Source: Bacteroidales bacterium UBA1680
GTDB taxonomy: Bacteria; Bacteroidota; Bacteroidia; Bacteroidales; UBA932
Assembly: GCA_002320605.1 (NCBI GenBank)
Contig: DCKG01000022.1
Span: 62,001-126,000 of the forward strand
DNA length: 64,000 bases
Direction: 5' to 3'
Shown: piece by piece, positions 17,731-27,200 of the stretch
Numbering within the stretch: position 1 is the first letter of the stretch
How the letters are laid out: each line of letters opens with the position of its first letter
Notes under the pieces: model-generated
What the model was told of the DNA's origin: nothing
The model's database searches: none
Seen by the model: only the letters and a program-made list of their open reading frames with translations
Made by a program: the position numbers and the translations under genes

Positions 17731-19886
17731 TAATCCGCAATATTCATTTCCTTGATAAGATAACCTGCTCCGCCGAATTTGTCGACCAGGAACAGCACAT
17801 AGCGGATGTCCACGCAGATGCATCTCTGCAGGTCCGGCTCGAACATCACGTCGCTGGACATGCTCTCCCAGTTGCCATCGAAGGCAAGCCCGATGAGCTC
17901 TCCATTGGCGTTCATCACAGGGCTGCCTGAATTGCCTCCCGTGATGTCGTTATTGGTGAGGAAGCAGCAAGGCAGGTTGCCGTCCGGCATGGCATAACGG
18001 CCGTAATCTTTCTTCTGGTACAGTTCTTTCAACTTCTCAGGCACCCTGAATTCGTAATTGTCTGGATCCTCTTTCTGGATAACGCCATAAATGGTGGTGT
18101 AGTAATTATATTTGACGGCATCCCTTGGCGAATAGGATTTGATCGTGCCGTAGGTCAGCCTGGTGGTGAAATTGGCATCCGGATACATCGGCTTGCCTTT
18201 CTGCCACTCCATGAGACCGGCGGTGAAGGCCTTGGCGCCTTCGGAGCCGTTGTCATCACGTGAGTACATTGCTCCGAAATATTTCATTGTGCCGTCCATG
18301 ATTGACTCTACCAGTTTGAAAGCCGGATCTTTCATAATATGAGAATATCCATTCTCCAATGCAGATTCCAGCTTTTCAGCAGAGGTGAACACGCTGTTGT
18401 CGAACAAGTCGTTGGCGTATTTCTTCAGGTCCATGGTGGCGAAATCCCCACCGAGCCCTTCCAGATAGTTTTTGGGATCGGCATTCTTGCGATAATGTTC
18501 CAAAAGCGCGGAAGTCTCCTCTCTGTCCAGTGGCTCCCAGTAGTCGTCATATTGTGACTTCATGTCATCGAGTGCCAGCCTCATTGCTTCCGCAGTGTCT
18601 TTCTTGGATTCTAGCGCATCGTCCACGCTCTGGCTGAAATCCCTTGCCAAGCCTGCGAGCTCTATCCTGCCGGTTGTCTCGGTAAGCAGCGTCAATGCCA
18701 GCCGGGCCTCACGCTGCGCAGCCACGCTTTCGGAAATATCCTGAAGCGCAGAACCATATTTTGCCTGGCGTTTCTTGTTCTTGGAAACCCATTTCATGAA
18801 GTCAGCTTCTTTCTGCTGCTCGCGACCTATGATGTTCAAGTCCTTGAAAGCCTTTTTCTCCCCGACCCATTTCTTCCAGCCATTCGCTGAGCCAGCATAT
18901 TTATTAGCATATTTCAGCCTTATGGAAGGGCTCTTCTCCATCCATTTCCACATTATTTCCTGGCGGAGCGTCCTCGCCGCGATGCTCACATCGTGAGTGT
19001 CCATCATAAGCTGGAGCTGGTCGGCGGTCTGGAATCTCTGAGTGCGTCCCGGATAGCCCATTATCATTGCGAAGTCGCCTTCGCCGTAGCCTTTGAGAGA
19101 TATCTTCAAAGACTGTTTCGGCACGTATGGCTTGTTTTCAGTTGAGTATTCAGCAGGTTCATTGTCTGCGCCAGCGTAGATTCTGAACATAGAAAAATCA
19201 CCAGTATGGCGAGGCCACATCCAGTTGTCTGTCTCGCCACCGAATTTTCCAATCGAAGCTGGTGGCGCTCCAACGAAGCGAACGTCTCTGTAAATCTTGT
19301 ACACTATCATATAGTAGACGTTGTCGTTGTAGAAAGATGTGACCACGGACCTGCAGTTCGGATTCTGCTCGTTGGACTTGTCTACCAACGTCTGCCTCCA
19401 GGAATCCATTGATGTTGAGACCAATCGATCCACATCAGCAGAATCGGCGAAAGTCTTTCGGAGTTGTTCCTCTGCCGTGACGATTTGATTGGTAATGTCT
19501 TCCATGCTCACCAAGAACGTGACGCTAAGGCCAGGCACAGGTATTTCTTGGCTTCTATCCATGGCCCAATAGCCATTTTCAAGATAGTTGTGCTCATCGC
19601 TGGAAAGGGCTTGGATGCTGCTATAGCCGCAATGGTGGTTCGTCACCAGCAAGCCTTCGTTGGAGATTACTTCTCCTGTGCATCCGCCACCGAATATGAC
19701 TACTGCATCTTTAATCGATGAATGATTAATGCTATAAATCTGGTCGGCAGTAAGCTTGCAGCCTAAGTCTGTCATGGCTTTGGAATTCATTTGCTGCAAT
19801 AGCGGCAGGAGCCACATCCCCTCATCCGCCACGGCGAAAGTAGCCATCGAGAGGGTGGTCAGAAGGGAAAAGAATAGTCTTTTCAT
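17730..19886 (-). CDS. S46-family dipeptidyl-peptidase, DPP7-like
   Basis: A periplasmic serine peptidase that removes dipeptides from oligopeptides, feeding amino-acid uptake. The 718-residue protein begins with a signal peptide (cleavage after FAVA). It shows GLLVTNHHCGY with the catalytic His near residue 85 and GGNSGSP with the catalytic Ser. The residue 18 positions after that Ser sets specificity in S46: Arg in DPP11 (Asp/Glu at P1), Gly in DPP7 (hydrophobic P1). Here the stretch reads LIGLAFDGNWE, with Gly, so DPP7-like specificity is inferred. The ATG at 19886 is preferred over a TTG two codons upstream. The stop overlaps the apbC start by one base. Confidence 0.93.
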   Translation of the reverse strand: MKRLFFSLLTTLSMATFAVADEGMWLLPLLQQMNSKAMTDLGCKLTADQIYSINHSSIKDAVVIFGGGCTGEVISNEGLLVTNHHCGYSSIQALSSDEHNYLENGYWAMDRSQEIPVPGLSVTFLVSMEDITNQIVTAEEQLRKTFADSADVDRLVSTSMDSWRQTLVDKSNEQNPNCRSVVTSFYNDNVYYMIVYKIYRDVRFVGAPPASIGKFGGETDNWMWPRHTGDFSMFRIYAGADNEPAEYSTENKPYVPKQSLKISLKGYGEGDFAMIMGYPGRTQRFQTADQLQLMMDTHDVSIAARTLRQEIMWKWMEKSPSIRLKYANKYAGSANGWKKWVGEKKAFKDLNIIGREQQKEADFMKWVSKNKKRQAKYGSALQDISESVAAQREARLALTLLTETTGRIELAGLARDFSQSVDDALESKKDTAEAMRLALDDMKSQYDDYWEPLDREETSALLEHYRKNADPKNYLEGLGGDFATMDLKKYANDLFDNSVFTSAEKLESALENGYSHIMKDPAFKLVESIMDGTMKYFGAMYSRDDNGSEGAKAFTAGLMEWQKGKPMYPDANFTTRLTYGTIKSYSPRDAVKYNYYTTIYGVIQKEDPDNYEFRVPEKLKELYQKKDYGRYAMPDGNLPCCFLTNNDITGGNSGSPVMNANGELIGLAFDGNWESMSSDVMFEPDLQRCICVDIRYVLFLVDKFGGAGYLIKEMNIAD

Positions 19887-19912
19887 TGTCAATGAGTATT
19901 TTGTCGAAACAT

Positions 19913-19920
19913 CAAACCTA
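19913..19920 (-). promoter_or_regulatory. Candidate -7 box for the S46 peptidase
   Basis: TAGGTTTG on the minus strand fits TAnnTTTG, 27 bases before the peptidase ATG. No well-spaced -33 TTG was found. The rest of the 19887-20123 gap is AT-rich and shows nothing else. Confidence 0.4.
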
Positions 19921-20091
19921 AGTTGTCACTGTAGAAATGTTTTCTATTTGGCAACGAAGCATTCACAAATTTAAGAAAATAGGTTGGGATTTTCATCTGT
20001 GGGGAGGATTTTGTCAGCATAGGGATTGTTCAATAATATAAAATATTGTTGGAAAGTTGTCGGAATGCGTCTTTTATTGTTTTAATAAAAC

Positions 20092-20099
20092 TATCTTTG
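20092..20099 (+). promoter_or_regulatory. Candidate -7 box for the SDR gene
   Basis: TATCTTTG matches TAnnTTTG and lies 24 bases before the SDR start. It would drive the SDR and the enolase-superfamily gene as the left edge of the carbohydrate island. Confidence 0.5.
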
Positions 20100-20123
20100 A
20101 CGGAGAAAAAATTACCACAAAAT

Positions 20124-20885
20124 ATGTTTGATCTCAAGGGCAAGATAGCATTAGTGACGGGAAGTGGCCAGGGCATTGGCCGATCTGTGGCTGTGCTGTT
20201 GGCGCGAAGGGGTGCCGAAGTGATTGTCAACTGGCGTTCGAATGATGAGGCTGCATCCAAGACTTTCGAATATCTTGAGAGTATTGGAGCAAAATTTCAT
20301 AAATGGAAATATGACCTATTATCTCCGACAGTCAAAGAGGATTTCGAGGCCTACATGTCCGACAATGGTCTGACTGTCGATATTCTCGTGCTGAATGCTT
20401 CTGTTCAGGTTCGCAATGTTTGGGAAAACATTACTGCTGAGGAATTCGACCTCCAGATGCACATGAATTTACGTTCTTCCCTCGCTTTGATTCAGGTTTG
20501 TGTTCCAGACATGAGCGCTAAGCGTTGGGGAAGGATCGTAACTGTTGGGAGCGTCCAACAGTCGCGTCCCAACACTGCCATGGCGGTGTATGCTGCATCC
20601 AAAGCAGGGTTGCGCAATCTTGTAATGACTCTGTCCGTCCAACTTGCAGAGAGCGGAATCACCATAAACAATGTTGCTCCTGGTGTAGTTGAGACGATTC
20701 GAAACATCAAAGCGTTGTCTGATCCCCAGTACAAGGCTAAGATATTGAAATCCATTCCCGTGGGATTCGTTGCCAAGCCGAAAGACATTGCTCCGGTCAT
20801 TCTGCTTCTATGCTCGGAAGAGGGAAGGTACATCACCGGCGCCGACATTCCAATCGACGGAGGAATGTCCATTCCGTTCACTTGA
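20124..20885 (+). CDS. SDR-family oxidoreductase
   Basis: An NAD(P)-dependent short-chain dehydrogenase of 253 residues. It has the cofactor motif TGSGQGIGRS near residue 14, the catalytic Ser in VGSVQQS, YAASK with catalytic Tyr and Lys, and ITGADIPIDGG at the C-terminus. The usual NNAG motif reads LNAS. The start at 20124 (MFDLKGKIALVTG) places the Rossmann strand at the N-terminus as in the family. With an enolase-superfamily dehydratase 49 bp downstream and a UxuA-like gene nearby, it probably acts on a sugar or sugar acid. Options are oxidation of an aldose to the lactone, or reduction of fructuronate to mannonate (B. subtilis UxuB is an SDR). Confidence 0.88.
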   Translation: MFDLKGKIALVTGSGQGIGRSVAVLLARRGAEVIVNWRSNDEAASKTFEYLESIGAKFHKWKYDLLSPTVKEDFEAYMSDNGLTVDILVLNASVQVRNVWENITAEEFDLQMHMNLRSSLALIQVCVPDMSAKRWGRIVTVGSVQQSRPNTAMAVYAASKAGLRNLVMTLSVQLAESGITINNVAPGVVETIRNIKALSDPQYKAKILKSIPVGFVAKPKDIAPVILLLCSEEGRYITGADIPIDGGMSIPFT

Positions 20886-20934
20886 TTCCAATTTTTGAAA
20901 ACAAGATTTTTCCTTTTAACTAAAAGTAAAAGAC

Positions 20935-22275
20935 ATGAACACTAACATCGATCCATCCAGCCTGGCTATAACGGACATGAGGTTTTGTGACATCATCGGT
21001 GCACCCAAAAGATGTTCCCTCATGAAGATATACACCAATCAAGGCATCGTGGGTTACGGCGAACTGCGTGACAGCTCCAGCAAGACCTACGCCCTGATGC
21101 TCAAAAGCCGCCTGCTGGGGGAGAACCCATGCAACGTGGACAGACTATTCCATAAGATCAAGCAGTTCGGCGGTCCATCGCGTCAGGCCGGAGGTGTCTC
21201 CGGCATTGAGATCGCACTGTGGGACATAGCAGGGAAGGCCTACGGCATTCCACTCTATCAGATGCTTGGCGGCAGATTCAGGGACAAGGTCCGCGTCTAT
21301 TGCGATACGGATGCAGACGGGAAGGACAACGATGGCCATACCATGGGTCTGGCACTCAAGAAAAGAATGGAGAGTGGTTTCACTTTCCTCAAGATGGATC
21401 TTGGAATAGGCCTCCTTGCGGATGAGCCGGGGGCGCTAAACGCTCCGCTCGGGTTCATAGAAGACATGAAAACATATGCCCCGCACATCCTGAACGTCCA
21501 GAAAGGTTCCGTCACTTCCGAAATGATAAAGAGGCAGAAGAGCTACGACATTGTCAATACTGCGCATCCATTCACAGGCATCCATTTGACGGAGAAAGGA
21601 TTGGATATTCTGGAAAAATATGTCAGAGATGTACGTGAAGTTATTGGCTACGAGGTGCCTCTGGCTATTGACCATTTTGGTCATGTCTGCGTCGAGGATT
21701 GCATTCGTTTCGCCAAGAGAATAGAAAGATACAACATCGCATGGATTGAGGACATGGTCCCGTGGCTTTATACAGACCAGTACGTCCGTCTCCATAACGC
21801 AACGAGCGTTCCTGTGGCTACAGGCGAAGATATCTATCTTAAGGAGAATTTCGAGCCTCTTATCAAGAGACATGGTGTCTCCATCATTCATCCTGACATT
21901 CTGACTTGCGGCGGCGCCTTGGAACTCAGGAAGATCGCTGACATGGCTGATGAGAATGGTGTCGCGGTTGCCATTCACATGGCAGAAAGTCCAATAGCCT
22001 GCATGGCGGCTGTCCATGTTGCAGCTGCCATGCACAATGTCTTGGCGATGGAACTGCATTCCGTTGATGTTCCTTGGTGGCAGGATCTTATCAAGGGCAT
22101 CCCGAAACCTCTTGTCCAGGATGGTTTTATCAAAGTTCCGGATGGTCCGGGACTGGGCATCCCCGAACTCAACGAAGATCTGATAGCGGAAAAGGCAGAT
22201 CCCGATGTCCCTGGAATCTGGGGGCCTACGGATGAGTGGGATTCCGAATTTTCAAACGACAGAATCTGGAGCTGA
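20935..22275 (+). CDS. Enolase-superfamily sugar-acid dehydratase (mandelate racemase/muconate lactonizing type)
   Basis: A cytoplasmic Mg2+ enzyme of 446 residues that should abstract the alpha-proton of a carboxylate; most relatives dehydrate aldonic or uronic acids to 2-keto-3-deoxy acids. The capping domain spans about 1-130. The barrel carries metal ligands at AIDHFGH (Asp246), WIEDM (Glu272) and ATGEDI (Glu298). IHPD precedes the catalytic His348 in VAIHMAESPI. The His after Asp246 (DHFGH) resembles the mannonate/galactonate dehydratase group. The 3' end overlaps the convergent IclR gene by 24 bp. Its SDR neighbour and the lactonase and aldolase of the island suggest an oxidative sugar pathway. 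The exact sugar acid cannot be read. Confidence 0.85.
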   Translation: MNTNIDPSSLAITDMRFCDIIGAPKRCSLMKIYTNQGIVGYGELRDSSSKTYALMLKSRLLGENPCNVDRLFHKIKQFGGPSRQAGGVSGIEIALWDIAGKAYGIPLYQMLGGRFRDKVRVYCDTDADGKDNDGHTMGLALKKRMESGFTFLKMDLGIGLLADEPGALNAPLGFIEDMKTYAPHILNVQKGSVTSEMIKRQKSYDIVNTAHPFTGIHLTEKGLDILEKYVRDVREVIGYEVPLAIDHFGHVCVEDCIRFAKRIERYNIAWIEDMVPWLYTDQYVRLHNATSVPVATGEDIYLKENFEPLIKRHGVSIIHPDILTCGGALELRKIADMADENGVAVAIHMAESPIACMAAVHVAAAMHNVLAMELHSVDVPWWQDLIKGIPKPLVQDGFIKVPDGPGLGIPELNEDLIAEKADPDVPGIWGPTDEWDSEFSNDRIWS

Positions 22276-23025
22276 GGGGAAAGGTCCGGTGATCTTATTG
22301 CTGATGCTTTCAGCGCAGCTGAGCACTTTCTTCAAGATTAGGTCCTTGTTCCCCAGTCTGTATGATGGCAGATAGATGCCGACGCTTCCGGAAATATGTC
22401 CGTGGCTGAATATTGGAGCGGCGAAGCCGACTACATCGTTGCTGTCCGAGGATATTTCGTAACCTTTGTTTTTTATTATGCAGAGTTCATTCATCAGCTC
22501 CCCCTTAACATTGGCTGAATGATAGACTTCCGGCCATTGATCGCGTGTCGGAAGCCCAACCCGATTGATAAATTTCTCGAGGCGTGTGGGCGAGTAGTTG
22601 GCAATGATGACTCTTGCGGAATTGGCGGAATATACCGACTTGTCAATGTTGGCCTTCACGAAAATTTCTCGGTCGGGAATGGTTTGGAAAAGTATGATTC
22701 GTTTGTCATTCCTGATTACTGACAGGATAGTGGATTCGTTGATTGAGGTCCCCAAGTCCTCGATGTCTTTCCTGGCGATCTCGGTCAATTCATCATTGAT
22801 GACTGCGGAGCCCGTCAGATTGTAGATCATGTAGCCGAATTTATAACCTTGACGAGGACCTATTTGCTGGACGTAGCCTCTTGATGCAAGCGATTTTATG
22901 ATATTGACGCAAGTACCCTTGTCCATGTTGAGTTTCTCGGCGATTTCGCCGAGTGACATCTCTTTGTTTGGACTTTTCGCCAAAAGTTCCAATATGTTCA
23001 GAGCTTTTCCGAGAACGAGTATCAT
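22252..23025 (-). CDS. IclR-family transcriptional regulator
   Basis: A DNA-binding regulator of 257 residues. Residues 1-70 form the winged helix-turn-helix (LGKALNILELLAKSPNKEMSLGEIAEKLNMDKGTCVNIIKSL). Residues 80-250 form the IclR effector-binding domain, with the typical ESTILSVIRNDKRIIL and the Pro/Ser/Gly pattern near the C-terminus. Members of this family often sense aromatic acids, sugar acids or 2-keto-3-deoxy acids, and often repress. The gene lies inside the carbohydrate island, divergent from the UxuA-like gene. A palindrome in its own leader (23042-23057) suggests autoregulation, and a shared half-site suggests control of the SusC gene. Confidence 0.9.
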   Translation of the reverse strand: MILVLGKALNILELLAKSPNKEMSLGEIAEKLNMDKGTCVNIIKSLASRGYVQQIGPRQGYKFGYMIYNLTGSAVINDELTEIARKDIEDLGTSINESTILSVIRNDKRIILFQTIPDREIFVKANIDKSVYSANSARVIIANYSPTRLEKFINRVGLPTRDQWPEVYHSANVKGELMNELCIIKNKGYEISSDSNDVVGFAAPIFSHGHISGSVGIYLPSYRLGNKDLILKKVLSCAESISNKITGPFPSAPDSVV

Positions 23026-23041
23026 ACTATGACGTGTTGTG

Positions 23042-23057
23042 TTTTCCCTGGGGAAAA
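23042..23057. promoter_or_regulatory. Palindromic operator candidate for IclR
   Basis: TTTTCCC-TG-GGGAAAA is a 7-bp inverted repeat with a 2-bp centre, 16 bases before the IclR start and downstream of its predicted -7 box. The half-site GGGGAAAA recurs at 24177-24184 inside the susC promoter. Confidence 0.5.
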
Positions 23058-23086
23058 TTAAATATTATTTTAATTTTAAGCAATTG

Positions 23087-23094
23087 CAAAATTA
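23087..23094 (-). promoter_or_regulatory. Candidate -7 box for the IclR gene
   Basis: TAATTTTG on the minus strand fits TAnnTTTG. Transcription would begin near 23080 and run through the palindrome before the ATG at 23025. No -33 element was found, and no clear plus-strand box for the UxuA-like gene was seen in this 131-bp gap. Confidence 0.4.
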
Positions 23095-23156
23095 TGAAGT
23101 TAGCGAATTTATTCTTCTCAGACAAACTTGATGTCAGATGAGCCTTATGTTCTCAG

Positions 23157-24062
23157 ATGGGAATCAGATACGCAGTAGCAAAACTGAACCCTGAGTTGAC
23201 GGGGAAAAGGCCGGTGTGGGATTTCGATACGCTTGCCGATTCGAAGCAGATCTTCGCAGACCATGGCTTTGATCTCATTGCTTTGGAAGGCGATCAGTTT
23301 GACATGACAAGGATAAAACGCGGTCTTCTAGGAAGGGAAAAGGATGTAGAGCACTATAAGCGGATGCTAGAGAATATGGGACGGCTTGGAATCACGACTC
23401 TATGCTACAATTTTATGCAGACAGGTTGGTTTCGGATACGTAGCGACATCGTCGAAAGAGGAGGCGCCCTTGTGACGGGTTTCGATATGGGAGAAGCCGC
23501 GGTCATGTCTGCGAAAGGTTACGCACCTGTTTCGTCATTGCGGATTTGGGAAAATTACGAATGGTTTCTCGCTGAGGTTTTGCCCACTGCCCAGTCATCA
23601 GGAGTGAGTATGGGTCTGCATCCCGACGATCCGCCAGTTCCGATCATAGAGGGTGCCGATAGAATATTCATTTCTCCCGAGGCCATCGACAGGGTTCTCT
23701 CTTTGTCCGACAATCCATCCCACTGCTTGACTTTCTGCCAGGGCACATTCAAGACCATGGGCGCGGACATTCCTGTAGTCTTCCATCGTTGGGCGAATAG
23801 GGTTGTCTTCGTTCATTTCAGAGATGTCGTTGGGACTGCGGATCATTTTCACGAGACGTTCCACGACAATGGCCCCACTGACATGCCGGCTATGCTGGAC
23901 ATGTACAGACGGGACGGATTCGACGGCATAATTCGCTCCGATCACGTTCCTACAATGGCAGGCGAGGAGAACGACCGTCCAAGCTATTCGATGAATGGAA
24001 CCTTGTTCGGCATAGGTTATATAAAAGGTGTCATGGATGCGCTCAAAATTGACTGCGAGTAG
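23157..24062 (+). CDS. uxuA: UxuA-like mannonate dehydratase, short N-terminus
   Basis: A TIM-barrel metal-dependent dehydratase that converts D-mannonate to 2-keto-3-deoxy-gluconate in glucuronate catabolism. Family hallmarks are present in order: LCYNFM, MGLHPDDPP, CQGTF, HFRDV, FHETFHDNGPTDM, and SDHVPTMAGE near the end. The product is 301 residues; typical members are 350-390. The usual N-terminal segment (RWFG...DPVTL..IRQ) is missing, and the protein begins at the second part of the first barrel unit. An in-frame stop at 23139 rules out a longer start in this frame. It may be a short subfamily member or a truncated copy. It lies divergent from the IclR gene and upstream of susC. Confidence 0.82.
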   Translation: MGIRYAVAKLNPELTGKRPVWDFDTLADSKQIFADHGFDLIALEGDQFDMTRIKRGLLGREKDVEHYKRMLENMGRLGITTLCYNFMQTGWFRIRSDIVERGGALVTGFDMGEAAVMSAKGYAPVSSLRIWENYEWFLAEVLPTAQSSGVSMGLHPDDPPVPIIEGADRIFISPEAIDRVLSLSDNPSHCLTFCQGTFKTMGADIPVVFHRWANRVVFVHFRDVVGTADHFHETFHDNGPTDMPAMLDMYRRDGFDGIIRSDHVPTMAGEENDRPSYSMNGTLFGIGYIKGVMDALKIDCE

Positions 24063-24163
24063 GGCGTAGTGTGTTAGGAAAAAGGTACATGTCTCGTTAG
24101 CTTTCTGGGCTTTCTCTCTTTATTTTACATTCTAAAATCGTTTTTACTTTCCCAATTCATTGC

Positions 24164-24194
24164 TTGTTTTGTAAATGGGGAAAAAATAATTTTG
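24164..24194 (+). promoter_or_regulatory. susC promoter with embedded IclR half-site
   Basis: TTG (24164-24166), a 20-base spacer and TAATTTTG (24187-24194) match the Bacteroidota -33/-7 pattern. GGGGAAAA (24177-24184) lies in the spacer and equals one arm of the palindrome beside the IclR gene, which would suit repression by blocking polymerase. The leader to the ATG at 24295 is about 95 bases. Confidence 0.6.
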
Positions 24195-24294
24195 TGAGTA
24201 GCAATACATGATTTGTCGCCTTTATTGAAGGCCGCGAATATTGTCGATACCTTAGTCAGTTTAAGTTCATCAATAACGCTAAAACTTATTTAAC

Positions 24295-27200
24295 ATGAAT
24301 CACATTAGACATGAAAGGGGTTCTCATCCACATGGCTTTCAACTATCCAGGGCATTGCCATTATTGATAGCCGTGCTATTTTGTCTTCCTATTGGTCTGA
24401 AAGCAGCGGTTTCCGCTGACATTGCTTCCGCGAGTCAGCAAGCGACGAAGACGGTTACTGTTTCAATTAAAGATGTCATAGGTCCTCTGGCGGGCGCGAA
24501 TGTGTCTGTCAAAGGAACAAAGAATGGCGCCAACACGGATTCCAACGGAAAGGTGACCTTGTCGAACGTTCCGGCCAACTCCACGCTTATCATTTCGTAC
24601 ATGGGCTACAAGACTCAGGAGATTTCCGTGTCCGTGGGTACTTCCTTTGTAGTTGTACTCGAGGAAGACACGAATATGCTTGACGAACTCGTGGTCATCG
24701 GCTATGGTACTGTGAGAAAAAGGGACCTCACTGGATCCGTAAGTTCAGTGAAGTCGAAGGAGTTGACGGCATTCACGGTTTCAAATCCAATTCAGGCTCT
24801 CCAAGGCCGAGTTCCTGGCATTACGATTACCACTAACAATGGTGCGCCGACGGGCAATTTCAGTATACGTGTAAGAGGCTCGAACTCGATAAGGGGCGAC
24901 AATGGACCATTGTACATCATTGATGGTATACCTGCTAATGTCTCTTCTGTCAATTCATATGACATCGAATCTGTAGAAGTTCTCAAGGATGCTTCCGCAA
25001 CTGCGATTTATGGTTCCAGAGGAGCGAACGGAGTCATTCTCATAACGACGAAAAGCGGCCGTACCGGGAAGACGAATGTCCAGTACAATTTTGAATATGG
25101 CATTCAGACTCTCCGAAAGAAGATGGACATGATGAACGCCAAGGAATACATGGAGTTCTACAACATCCAACAAATGAACGACAAAGGGGCCGCCTATTTC
25201 ACAGACGCTCAGATTGCTGCGGCAGGAAAAGGCTACGATTGGCAGGACGCGGTATATAGGGATGCAAGCGTTCAAAACCACAACATAAGCGTGACAGGAG
25301 GTAATGAAAAGACAAGGTTCTCGGTGAGTGGATCCGCAATGCTTCGCGAAGGAATCATAAAGACCTCCGAGTACAACAAGTACAATCTCAGGTCCGTCTT
25401 GGACCACGACGTGAGCAATTGGCTTAACGTAGCGGTGAGAATGGGCTACACCTACACTACTCGTCAAGACAAGGCTTCTTCAGATTTGGTCAACAGAGGA
25501 GGATCCATCGTCAGCTCGGCGCTTCTCGCGCCTCCGACACTCACTCCTTACAACGAGGATGGAAATTATCAGAATCTTCAGTTGGCGTATCCGTTCATTT
25601 CGAATGCGCTCGTCAATCCAATCAACCTGATTGACATAGGTGTCTCCAAGACCGAGGCGAACCTTCTGGATCTCTCGACTGCACTGACATTCAAGCCGTT
25701 CAAGGGATTTTCGTTCAAGACATCCTTCGGTTTGGAAAATAACGACTATCGGGGGGACAATTACGTGAATTCCAAGAACATATACGGCTCAACGAGTGCT
25801 TCCGTAGGCTTCACTCGCAGCACCACTGTCATAAACGAAAATATCGTGAACTATGACTTCGAATTCGGGGATGCCCATTCGCTGAATTTGATGGGAGGAT
25901 TCACTTACCAGCAGAACGTCAGCAAATATCTGGGTGGCAGTGGTTCTGGATTCCTCAGCGATGCCACAGAGACGTACAATCTGGCTTCCGCAGCGACTCC
26001 GGGCATTCCTTCATCCAGCTATTCGAAATGGGTGCTGATGTCTTACCTTGCCAGAGCCAACTATTCCTACAAGGGGAAGTACCTTCTCACTGCAAGCATA
26101 CGTGCTGATGGCTCAAGTCGCTACAGCGAGGGCGACAAATGGGGTTATTTCCCTTCGGCTGCTGCCGCATGGAGCATTTCCGAAGAGCCATGGCTCAAGG
26201 GCAGGACCTCCATTTCCAACCTGAAGCTCCGTGTCGGCTATGGGGTCACCGGGTCCACAGCTATCGGTCCTTATGCTACGATGAACATGCTTAGCTCCGG
26301 TTCCACCCCATTAGGGGGGGATGGCGTTGTCACTTTTTTCACTCCAAGCACGACTTATCCAGGAGCCTTGAAGTGGGAATCCACATCGCAGACCAATGTG
26401 GGTGTTGACATGGGCCTCTTCAACGATAGACTCCGCATCACGGCGGATGCCTACTACAAGTTGACCACCGACCTTCTCAACTCCGTCAACCTACCTCCTT
26501 CCAGTGGCTACGGCTCTACTATAAGGAACATCGGAAAAATGAGCAATCGTGGATTGGAGCTTCTCGTGGAGGGAGAGATCCTGAACACTAAAGACTGGAG
26601 CTGGACGGCGTCCGCCAACATTGCGACGAACAAGAACGAAGTGAAGAAACTTGCCGGCGGAGCTGACATCTACGGCTCTAACGTCAGCATGGTTCTGGTC
26701 AATGGAACTGTCAACCTCATCCGCGAAGGAGAACCTATGGGTGTATTCTATGTGTTTAAGTCTGACGGCTATGATGAAAACGGCACTTTGAAGTACGTAG
26801 ACACCGATGAGAATGGCACATTGACGAATGACGACAGATTCATTCTCGGCAATCCCCATCCTGATTTCACATACGGTTTGAACACAGAAATCGCCTACAA
26901 GAGGCTTTCCCTCTCCATGTTCTGGGTCGGCAGCCAAGGCAACGATGTCTATAACGTTTCCAAAGCACAATACTACGACTATGGAATGGGTCTGAATATG
27001 CTCAAAGAAGTCTACAAGAGCCACTGGGATCAGAACAACACTCCTGAGCAGAACGCCAAGGCAAAGTACCCTAAAATTAGGGCGAACCAGAACATCCAAC
27101 AGTCCGACATATTCATCGAGGACGGCTCATACTTGAGACTCAAGAACATACAGCTTGGCTACACCATCCCTGTCCTTAAGAGATACATAAACAAGATACA

